Shown piece by piece: positions 1 to 6,563 of a stretch of DNA of 15,045 bases. The number at the start of each line of letters is the position of its first letter. Position 1 is the first letter of the stretch. The notes beneath the pieces are model-generated. The model saw only the letters and a list, made by a program, of their open reading frames with translations. It was not told the DNA's origin and searched no databases. This DNA is from Erysipelotrichaceae bacterium. Its GTDB lineage: Bacteria > Bacillota_I > Bacilli_A > Erysipelotrichales > Erysipelotrichaceae. The DNA lies in assembly GCA_003446295.1 (NCBI GenBank), contig DMBB01000327.1, forward strand, positions 1 through 15,045. Reading direction: 5' to 3'. The translations under genes were made by a program, and so were the position numbers.

Positions 1-1616
1 TGTATGAGATGCAGGGAGGCATACGTCCCTTCCCGATCCGCGGCCTGACGATCGGTGAGATCAACCAGATCATAGATGATTTCGCACAGGCAGCCTGGCG
101 TGCAAAAATGGCAGGCTTCGACGGCATTGAGATCCATGGCGCGATCGGACACCTGATCAATATGTTCTGCTCGCCGCAGTACAACCACCGCACGGACAAA
201 TACGGAGGCTCACCGGAAAACCGTATCCGCTTCATGGTCGAGATCATTGAAGCATGCCAGAAAAAATGCGGGAAGACATTCCCTATCATCGGCAGGATCT
301 GCGGTGATTCCTTTGATCCGAAGGATATCTCTCTGGAAGAAGGCATCATACATGCAAAAGCACTGGAAAAGACCGGTATCGTTGCCCTTCATCTTGTCGG
401 AGGAGATTCCAACAATGTACGTGTCATCAATGCACAGTATGATAAACGCGGAGACTATATTCCCATTGCGAAAGCAATGAAGGAAGCAGGACTCAGGGTT
501 CCGATCATTCTGGACGGCGGCTTTACAACACCCGAGCTTGCTGAACAGGTACTGGAAGAAGGAACGGCAGACTTCATCGGTATCGGCAGACCTGCACTGG
601 CAGACCCCGCATGGGCAGTCAAGCTGAAGGAAGGCAGACCGGGTGACATCGTCCCCTGCATCCGCTGCACGATGGGCTGTGTCGGTACGATCGAAGGATT
701 CAACGCAGCAATCGGACTGAGGTGCTCCGTCAACCCGCTCTGCAATACTTCTAATTTCAGAAGAACAGAACCTGCACGAATCAGGAAAAAGATCTGTGTG
801 ATCGGCGGCGGACCTGCCGGTATGGAAGCAGCCAGACTGGCTGCGGAACGAGGGCATGAAGTGACGCTTTATGAGAAACGAAAGCTCGGTGGAACCATGC
901 ATGAGGCAGCATTCGATCAGGAACTGAAAGGCGATATCAGAATACTCATCGATTACTATGTCAGACAGATGCAGAAACCGGGCATTACGGTGATCGAAGA
1001 AGAAGCCACTGCAGAAAAAGTACTGCAGGGCGGATATGATGCGGTCATTGCAGCGACAGGAGCCGTACCTATTACAGCAAAGATCAGCGGAATGGATCTT
1101 TCCAATGTACATACCGTATATGACTACTGCAAAGACCCGCAAAGCTTCACATTGGGAGATACGGTCGTCATTGCCGGGGGATGCTTCATGAACCTGGAAG
1201 TTGCCCAGTCACTGGCCAGGGCAGGAAAGAAAGTGATCGTAGCGTCCAGAAGAGGCGGCGGAATGATGGGGATCATGGAACTCGGAGACGATAATTCTTC
1301 GCCCCAGCAGCAGCGCCTGATGATCCTCAACGCACAGAAAGGCGTTGTATATAAGACAGGAAAGGATATAGCACGCTTTACGGAAGAAGGGATCGTGCTG
1401 AAGGATCTGCGCACCAAACAGGAAGAGACTGTTCAGTGCGACAGTATCCTTGTCTGCCGCGGCTATACCGGAACACCGAAGATCTATGATGAGCTTTACG
1501 GCAAGGTCAAAGAGATCTATAAGATCGGTGACTGCACAATGACGCTTCGCTGCAATGATAAACGGAATATCGGCAATGCCATTCTTGAAGGCTGGCAGAT
1601 CGCCAACCGTATCTGA
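1..1616 (+). CDS. FadH / 2-enoate reductase-like flavin-iron-sulfur oxidoreductase, 5'-truncated by the window edge
   Basis: Predicted cytoplasmic NAD(P)H-dependent reductase of activated C=C bonds (old-yellow-enzyme TIM barrel, 4Fe-4S cluster, FAD and NAD(P) Rossmann domains), as in E. coli FadH, clostridial 2-enoate reductase and BaiCD/BaiH. The frame is open from base 3, so the first Met (base 9) is internal. Family members are about 640-670 aa, so roughly 110-130 N-terminal residues lie upstream. Counting from that Met, the barrel runs to about 215 and includes GFDGIEIHGAIGHLINMF (37-54) and the phosphate-binding GIGRP (191-195). Cluster cysteines are C217, C220, C224 and C239, and the FAD motif GGGPAG is at 266-271. 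Two oddities stand out. The FadH Tyr166-equivalent position is His48, and the second dinucleotide motif (390-395) reads GGCFMN instead of GGGxxG. Family assignment is firm; the substrate is unknown. The stop codon overlaps the Shine-Dalgarno of the next gene, so the two are co-transcribed. Confidence 0.88.
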   Translation, partial: YEMQGGIRPFPIRGLTIGEINQIIDDFAQAAWRAKMAGFDGIEIHGAIGHLINMFCSPQYNHRTDKYGGSPENRIRFMVEIIEACQKKCGKTFPIIGRICGDSFDPKDISLEEGIIHAKALEKTGIVALHLVGGDSNNVRVINAQYDKRGDYIPIAKAMKEAGLRVPIILDGGFTTPELAEQVLEEGTADFIGIGRPALADPAWAVKLKEGRPGDIVPCIRCTMGCVGTIEGFNAAIGLRCSVNPLCNTSNFRRTEPARIRKKICVIGGGPAGMEAARLAAERGHEVTLYEKRKLGGTMHEAAFDQELKGDIRILIDYYVRQMQKPGITVIEEEATAEKVLQGGYDAVIAATGAVPITAKISGMDLSNVHTVYDYCKDPQSFTLGDTVVIAGGCFMNLEVAQSLARAGKKVIVASRRGGGMMGIMELGDDNSSPQQQRLMILNAQKGVVYKTGKDIARFTEEGIVLKDLRTKQEETVQCDSILVCRGYTGTPKIYDELYGKVKEIYKIGDCTMTLRCNDKRNIGNAILEGWQIANRI

Positions 1617-1624
1617 GGTGGAAC

Positions 1625-2998
1625 ATGAAAAAGATCACGAAACATCCGATCAGGATCACGGCTGATGCGTTCAGAACAGCACTGATCCTCTCCGGTTTTG
1701 CGCTTTATGATAACGGTGAATATCCGGAACTGGAAAAGACCGAACTGAACCTGTCTGTATTTGAAGATCCGGATATGTTCAGAAAACCTGTCCTGCTTCA
1801 GAACGGTGAATATGCGCTCAGAAGACAGCTGCTTCCGTTTGCCCTTCCGAAGATGAAGCAGGAAGGGCCTGTCAAAGCTGCTGCACTTGGCAAGGTGTTT
1901 GATGGAGAAGACCAGGAATATCCTGCGCACATGATGATCCAGGGAATCATCTCATGCGGCCTGAATCTCTATGACCTCAATGTTCTCTGGAAAAAGATCG
2001 TGAAGCTTGCCCTTGGTACAGCCTATGAGGCTGAACTGGTCAAAGTCAGTTCTGCCCAGAAGCCTGCTGATCTTGCAAGCTGGGGAGCAGATAAGCTGAC
2101 AGATACAACACTGACTGAAACAAACGTATGGGCAGTATCGGTCAGGGATCCGGATGGTGAGACTTTCACGCTTGGACATACCGGTACATTGACCTGGCTT
2201 GGCGGAGTTCTGCTTGGAAAGGATCCTGAAAGCAGCTATGCCTTCAGTATTGATATTGACCAGGCCGCCTGCCGCAAATTCGGACTGAGCAGCAGAAAGG
2301 AACTGTTTGACAATACAGATGCATTCCTTTCCCGTTTCACAGATGACTCCTCATCTGTCACAGAGAGTTTTGAAGACAGATGCCGTGATACACTGCGTGC
2401 AATGGGTTATGATGAGGGTTTCGGAATGAAACTGTACCCGGATGGAATCTATAAGAAGATGAATATGATCCAGGATGAATGGGATCTGAACAACAAAGGT
2501 GTCCTTCTGAAAGAACCGCTGGGCAGTTATACAGGTCTTCCCACCGTTCTGACGCCGGCGATCGAAGACATCATCAGCCGGAAGTGGGCTGCAGGAGAAG
2601 CCTCGGCAAAGGCGTTTGAGATCTCTCACATCTTTATGCCTCGTCAGAACAGCTCACCGATCGAAAAACTGGCAGTGTCTTTTGCGGCATACGGAAAAGA
2701 TACTGATATGGCTTCCTTCACAAAGGATGTCGGGGATTTCCTGACAAAGATCGGAAACAATAATCACTTCTACATCCCGACAAACATGGCGATCGCCTAC
2801 CAAACAGGAGAATGCCGTCTGATTCTGGACGAAAAGATGAGCTACCTCGGAGGAAACTTCGGAGGTGTCAGTGAAAAAGCTGAAAAGAACTTCGGGATCG
2901 GAACACATGCCTATATGGCAAATCTCGAGATCCTCCCGCTGAAAAACAAGGCAGCTGAGGAATACGGCTATATTGCACCGGAGCTCAGAGAAATCTGA
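1625..2998 (+). CDS. PheS-PheT-like fusion: probable catalytically inactive phenylalanyl-tRNA synthetase paralogue
   Basis: By eye this 457-aa protein matches two synthetase subunits in succession. Residues 7-240 follow the bacterial PheS catalytic core: HPIRITADAF (7-16) for its opening helix, GPVKAAALGKVF (81-92) for the GPVKIICPGKVY strand before motif 2, QGIIS (106-110) for the EGLVVD strand, and SSYAFSIDIDQAACRKFG (203-220) for the motif 3 GFAFGMGVERIAMLKYG, followed by a match to the PheS C-terminal FxxND.RFLxQF. Residues 250-440 follow the PheT C-terminal catalytic-like module, including AFEISHIF (330-337; LFEIGxVF in PheT) and the segment 382-436 ending in MANLEILPL. Motif 2 Arg/His/Glu residues are absent, the motif 3 Glu-Arg is Asp-Gln, and the PheS coiled coil, PheT tRNA/editing domains and anticodon-binding domain are missing. 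Activity as a tRNA ligase is therefore unlikely. A sensor, binding or amino-acid-activating role is inference. Shine-Dalgarno GAGGTGG (1615-1621) supports the start, and the gene is translationally close to the upstream reductase. Confidence 0.72.
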   Translation: MKKITKHPIRITADAFRTALILSGFALYDNGEYPELEKTELNLSVFEDPDMFRKPVLLQNGEYALRRQLLPFALPKMKQEGPVKAAALGKVFDGEDQEYPAHMMIQGIISCGLNLYDLNVLWKKIVKLALGTAYEAELVKVSSAQKPADLASWGADKLTDTTLTETNVWAVSVRDPDGETFTLGHTGTLTWLGGVLLGKDPESSYAFSIDIDQAACRKFGLSSRKELFDNTDAFLSRFTDDSSSVTESFEDRCRDTLRAMGYDEGFGMKLYPDGIYKKMNMIQDEWDLNNKGVLLKEPLGSYTGLPTVLTPAIEDIISRKWAAGEASAKAFEISHIFMPRQNSSPIEKLAVSFAAYGKDTDMASFTKDVGDFLTKIGNNNHFYIPTNMAIAYQTGECRLILDEKMSYLGGNFGGVSEKAEKNFGIGTHAYMANLEILPLKNKAAEEYGYIAPELREI

Positions 2999-3010
2999 CC
3001 GGATAAAGGC

Positions 3011-3050
3011 ACCCGGATGGTCTGATTGATCAGACTGTCCGGGTATTTTA
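3011..3050 (+). terminator. Intrinsic terminator of the reductase / PheST-like operon
   Basis: A 15-bp stem (3011-3025 with 3030-3044, two G-U pairs, TTGA loop) is followed by ATTTTA. It lies 12 nt after the stop of the PheST-like gene, which closes that operon and separates it from the glycosyltransferase. Confidence 0.85.
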
Positions 3051-3118
3051 ATGAAAGCGGCATGCCTTTTTAAACATTCTTAAATGAAAAGCAAGAATCA
3101 GTTGTCCGGCAAAGGTGT

Positions 3119-4435
3119 ATGATAGTTAGCATGAATATATGTTTGACAAATGATACATTCCCGCCGACGATCGACGGCGTTGCGAATGCTGTTATGAATT
3201 ATGCACAGGAAATATATGCCAGCGGCAATTCCTGTACTGCTGTTGTGCCGTATTATCCGGATGTAAAGGATGATTATCCGTTCCCGGTCGTGAGATTTGA
3301 CAGCTATGATACAACGGGACTGATCGGATACCGCCTTGGTAATCCGCTGAGACCGGACACTTTGCTGGAACTGTCGAGGAATGATTTCGATCTGATCCAT
3401 ACGCACTGCCCTTTTGCGTCTATGGTACTGTCCAGAGAGCTGAGAGGCATGATCCGGAAACCGGTCATATTCACTTACCACACGAAATACGATGTTGAGA
3501 TCAAGCGTGCTGTCCAGAATGACCTGCTTCAGAAAGCTGCAGCAGATCTGCTTGTAAACAATATCAGCGCATGTGATGAGGTCTGGGCTGTCAGCAAAGG
3601 TGCCGGAGAAAACCTGAAAGCACTCGGGTATCAGGGAGACTATATCGTCATGCCTAATGGCGTTGATCTGGAAAGAGGAAGGGTTCCGGAAGATACCATA
3701 CGTGCTCTGAAAGCCGCAAACAGCATACCGGAAGGAGTTCCTGTATTCCTGTTTGTCGGCCGTATGATGTGGTATAAAGGCATCAGGATCATACTGGACG
3801 CACTGAACATTCTGAAAGAAAAACAAAAGCCCTTCTGTATGGTCTTTGTCGGTTCCGGCATGGAAGGCAAAGAGATCGAAGCATATGCTGAATCGATCGG
3901 CCTGACAGATATGTGCCGGTTTATCGGCCCTGTATATGACCGTGAAGAAATACGTTCATGGTACTGCACGGCAGATCTGATGCTGTTTCCTTCTTCCTTC
4001 GATACCAACGGTCTTGTTGTCAGGGAAGCATCCGCCTGTTCCCTTGGCGCAGTTCTGATCAAAGACAGCTGTGCAGCGGAGGGCGTGACTGACGGCAGGA
4101 ACGGGATCCTGATCAATGAAAGCGCAGAAGAACTGGCGGAAGTGCTGATGAATGACGCGCTGACAACGGAAAAAATGCATGAGATCGGTGAACATGCAAT
4201 GCAGGAGATCTATCTTTCATGGGAGGACAGCGTTGCGAAAGCACTCAAACGATATGAGATCGTTATGGAAAAATGGGAAAGACATGAATATCCTGAAAAA
4301 GAGATCGCCGCAGATGATTTCCTGAAATTCTTCCACGACGTGGATGAAATGCATCAAGGTATCAGGGAACATGCAATGACGCAGTACCTGAAGCACCGCG
4401 AAAAAGTACGGTCTATCATAGACAGATATCTGTAA
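3119..4435 (+). CDS. GT4-family glycosyltransferase, diacylglycerol glucosyltransferase-like
   Basis: Retaining GT-B glycosyltransferase that probably transfers a sugar from a nucleotide sugar to a lipid acceptor at the inner membrane face. The opening MNICLTNDTFPPTIDGVANAV, HTHCPF (94-99), TYHTKYD (119-125), MPNGVD (178-183) and VGRMMWYKG (213-221, with the diphosphate-binding Arg215 and Lys220) are the pattern of 1,2-diacylglycerol 3-glucosyltransferases and PimA-like enzymes. The EX7E catalytic signature appears as D295-X7-E303 (FDTNGLVVRE), so the first Glu is Asp. About 60 residues after the second Rossmann domain form a charged helical tail. Start choice is open. ATG 3119 lies only 3 nt after AAAGG (3111-3115), while ATG 3131 fits the family N-terminus (MNI...) but is 15 nt away. 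The gene is monocistronic between two terminators, and I saw no convincing promoter in 3051-3118. Lipid acceptor specificity is inferred from family resemblance. Confidence 0.85.
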   Translation: MIVSMNICLTNDTFPPTIDGVANAVMNYAQEIYASGNSCTAVVPYYPDVKDDYPFPVVRFDSYDTTGLIGYRLGNPLRPDTLLELSRNDFDLIHTHCPFASMVLSRELRGMIRKPVIFTYHTKYDVEIKRAVQNDLLQKAAADLLVNNISACDEVWAVSKGAGENLKALGYQGDYIVMPNGVDLERGRVPEDTIRALKAANSIPEGVPVFLFVGRMMWYKGIRIILDALNILKEKQKPFCMVFVGSGMEGKEIEAYAESIGLTDMCRFIGPVYDREEIRSWYCTADLMLFPSSFDTNGLVVREASACSLGAVLIKDSCAAEGVTDGRNGILINESAEELAEVLMNDALTTEKMHEIGEHAMQEIYLSWEDSVAKALKRYEIVMEKWERHEYPEKEIAADDFLKFFHDVDEMHQGIREHAMTQYLKHREKVRSIIDRYL

Positions 4436-4439
4436 CGTG

Positions 4440-4466
4440 AAAGAGATGCCGATGTGCATCTCTTTT
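4440..4466 (+). terminator. Probable terminator of the glycosyltransferase gene
   Basis: A 10-bp perfect stem (4440-4449 with 4456-4465, 6-nt loop) begins 4 nt after the glycosyltransferase stop. Its 3' arm ends in TCTTTT, which supplies the U-rich stretch, though the tail beyond it is A-rich. It faces the terminator of the convergent operon. Confidence 0.65.
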
Positions 4467-4501
4467 CAAAATAGAAAAAGGCCGCAGCAGCAGCTGCAGC
4501 C
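4467..4501 (-). terminator. Intrinsic terminator of the permease-hydrolase-dehydratase operon
   Basis: Read on the minus strand, an 8-bp GC-rich stem (4501-4494 with 4487-4480, one G-U pair, 6-nt loop) is followed by TTTTTCTATTTT. It starts 12 nt after the stop of the dehydratase-like gene. It abuts the convergent glycosyltransferase terminator. Confidence 0.85.
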
Positions 4502-4513
4502 ATGATAGATCGA

Positions 4514-5659
4514 TTACCAGTCTTTGACGGATCCGTCGAAGTTTCTCTTGGCGACGTTGGATCCTCTTTCATTTGCAGGATAGAGTTCTTCCGCGTTGTC
4601 AGCCAGTTCAACACCGATACCGGGTGCTTCCGGAATGAGCATGAAGCCGTTTTCGAACTTCAGAGGTTCCTTGACCATAGCGTCTTCCGCACCGTTCAGG
4701 CAGAAGCCCGGGAGTTCCTGGATGCCGAGGTTCGGAATGCATGCACAGATCTGCAGGCAGGCTGCCGTGGAGACAGGGCCGAGCGGATTGTGAGGGATCA
4801 GAAGAACATCGTGTGCTTCAGCCATCGCTGCGATCTTCTTTGTAGCAGTGATGCCGCCGACAGCACAGACATCAGGTCTGAGGTAGCGTACAGCTGTTCT
4901 GTCCATCAGCATCTCGAATTCTCTGATATTGGTGAAGCGTTCACCTGTTGCGATCGGGATATTGACCTTATCGGCAACCTGAGCCATGGTGTCAATATTG
5001 TCCGGTGTGACGGGATCTTCGAATACCATCGGTCTGTATTTTTCTACTTCTCTGCCGAATGTAACAGCTGTCGGCGTATCCATGCCTCTGTGTGCTTCCA
5101 GGATGAAGTCGAAGTTCGGACCGACTGCTTCACGGATGACACGTACTTTTTCCAGTTCGGATTCTACTCTTCCGGAATAGAACTCATCGAAGCCGTCTGC
5201 TGATTTGATCGGACCGTTGACGAAGATCTTTGCGGCGTTGAATCCCTGTGCCTGAAGTTCTTTATAGCCTTCAGCCAGTTCCTTCAGGTCTTCGGATTTC
5301 TTCATAACGGAAGCGTAAACACGGATCTTATCACGTGTTTTACCGCCGAGCAGCTGATATACAGGAACGCCCAATGCCTTTCCCTTGATGTCCCAGCATG
5401 CAATATCGATCGCAGAGATCGCACTCATGATGACGGAACCGCGGAAATATACGGCACGGTAGAGGTTCTGCAGGATGTCTTCCGCATTGAACGGATCTTT
5501 GCCGATCAGATACGGCTTGAACTTCATGATGGCGTCAGCTGTAGAAGACAGGAAGCCCCAGTTGCCTGCTTCACCAAGACCGGTGATGCCGGCATCTGTA
5601 TAGACTTCTACGAACAGGTAGTGTTTCGCAAAGCGAAGTTTCAGATCTGTAATTTTCAT
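4514..5659 (-). CDS. Mandelate racemase/muconate-lactonizing (enolase superfamily) enzyme, galactonate-dehydratase-like
   Basis: Predicted cytoplasmic Mg2+-dependent acid-sugar dehydratase (381 aa, the usual family length). The N-terminal capping domain covers about 1-110 and the modified TIM barrel 115-350. Candidate metal ligands are E188 (in LEAHRG), E214 (FEDP) and E240 (ATGER). Candidate catalytic residues are H190, D263 (RPDVCAVGGIT), H290 (IPHNPLGP) and E315 (GIQE). The block PHNPLGPVSTAACLQ and the EAH spacing resemble D-galactonate dehydratase DgoD, where the first ligand is Asp (DFH) rather than Glu, so the exact sugar acid cannot be named. It is last in a three-gene operon after a permease and a hydrolase. 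The preceding TGA runs into its Shine-Dalgarno AAAGGA (5672-5667), 7 nt before ATG. Dehydration would give a 2-keto-3-deoxy acid, but no kinase or aldolase for it is present in this window. Confidence 0.85.
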   Translation of the reverse strand: MKITDLKLRFAKHYLFVEVYTDAGITGLGEAGNWGFLSSTADAIMKFKPYLIGKDPFNAEDILQNLYRAVYFRGSVIMSAISAIDIACWDIKGKALGVPVYQLLGGKTRDKIRVYASVMKKSEDLKELAEGYKELQAQGFNAAKIFVNGPIKSADGFDEFYSGRVESELEKVRVIREAVGPNFDFILEAHRGMDTPTAVTFGREVEKYRPMVFEDPVTPDNIDTMAQVADKVNIPIATGERFTNIREFEMLMDRTAVRYLRPDVCAVGGITATKKIAAMAEAHDVLLIPHNPLGPVSTAACLQICACIPNLGIQELPGFCLNGAEDAMVKEPLKFENGFMLIPEAPGIGVELADNAEELYPANERGSNVAKRNFDGSVKDW

Positions 5660-5671
5660 GTTCAGTTCCTT

Positions 5672-6562
5672 TCAAATAAGTCCTTTCAGAAATCGCTGAT
5701 GCAGGGACAGAGCAGCTTCCCATTCATCAACGCGGTTAATTGTAAATCCATGACGTGAATTGACGAATCGTTTCCATGTGACCGGTACACCTAGTTTCGC
5801 CAGGCGGCAGGCAAAGTCTTCTCCTTCTTTCAGAAGCGTGTCACATCCTGCAGTAACGATCAGTGTATCGGGAAATGATGCCAGTATTTCGTCAGAGGCA
5901 GCTGCCGGGGATGCAAGGTCTTCGATGCATTGTTCCGGCTCCATATAAAGTTCAAGATAATTATACTCCATCAGTGCTCTGGAGACACGTTTCGGATCCT
6001 GATATTCCTCAGGTTCCAGTTTGGAGAACGGATTGATCCGCTGGTCAACGGGAATGTAGTCCAGGATCATGCCTTTGATACGGAATGCCGGTTCCCGGTA
6101 ATTCCTGATCAGAGCGGCACAGGCCAGGTTAGAGCCGGCACTGTGACCGAGGAAGAAGATCCTTTCCGGGTCATAACCGTATTCATCGGCATGTTCATAA
6201 GCATATTTTGCAATGTCATATGCTTCATTGACAGCCGCAGGATAGGGATATTCCGGAGCCAGGACGTAATCAACGTCCCATACCGTCAGCTGAAACTTGT
6301 CTGCCAGTTCACTGCAGTATACCGTATCACGGTCAGCTCTGGCTTTAATGAACCCGCCGCCGTGCAGATTGATCAGCAGCGGCTGCCCCTTTTTCCCTTT
6401 TGTGCCGTCCAGGATATTGACGTCACTGGGACGCTCACCTGCCGGGATCATTTGATTGACCGGCTGTACCGGCAGTGCATTCAGTATTTCGGGAGCGATG
6501 GAGCCGAACGCTCCCGCCCTGCGGCAGCGTTCAGCCAGCTCAAGTTTTTCCTTCTGGTTCAT
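5672..6562 (-). CDS. Alpha/beta hydrolase of the hormone-sensitive-lipase (HSL, fold-3) family, probable carboxylesterase
   Basis: Serine hydrolase of 296 aa with no signal peptide, hence cytoplasmic. The HSL oxyanion motif HGGGF is at 67-71. The nucleophile elbow is GHSAGS (139-144, Ser141), where the family more often has GDSAGG. The triad is completed by Asp241 (AGCDTLLKEGEDFA) and His271 (SRHGF). It sits between an anion permease and an acid-sugar dehydratase, so it could remove an acyl or methyl ester, or open a lactone, before dehydration. This role is inferred from context only. The start codon follows the permease stop by a single base (TGATATG) and has no recognisable Shine-Dalgarno, so translation probably depends on termination-reinitiation. 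Confidence 0.87.
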   Translation of the reverse strand: MNQKEKLELAERCRRAGAFGSIAPEILNALPVQPVNQMIPAGERPSDVNILDGTKGKKGQPLLINLHGGGFIKARADRDTVYCSELADKFQLTVWDVDYVLAPEYPYPAAVNEAYDIAKYAYEHADEYGYDPERIFFLGHSAGSNLACAALIRNYREPAFRIKGMILDYIPVDQRINPFSKLEPEEYQDPKRVSRALMEYNYLELYMEPEQCIEDLASPAAASDEILASFPDTLIVTAGCDTLLKEGEDFACRLAKLGVPVTWKRFVNSRHGFTINRVDEWEAALSLHQRFLKGLI

Positions 6563-6563
6563 A

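Noticed and set aside
210..1142. Long minus-strand open frame (310 codons) opposite the reductase gene
   Set aside because: Low-complexity Cys/Phe/Arg-rich translation with no domain, and no ribosome site. It mirrors the codon bias of the strongly supported plus-strand gene.
1625..2998. Functional tRNA synthetase (PheRS or PylS-like) reading of the PheST-like gene
   Set aside because: Motif 2 and 3 catalytic residues and all tRNA-binding domains are missing by eye, so an active ligase is unlikely.
3059..3066. GGCATGCC palindrome before the glycosyltransferase
   Set aside because: Only 8 bp with no loop, so it cannot form a stable hairpin. Such palindromes are common by chance.
3098..3826. 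Minus-strand open frame opposite the glycosyltransferase
   Set aside because: Antisense shadow; the GT4 motifs on the plus strand account for this stretch.
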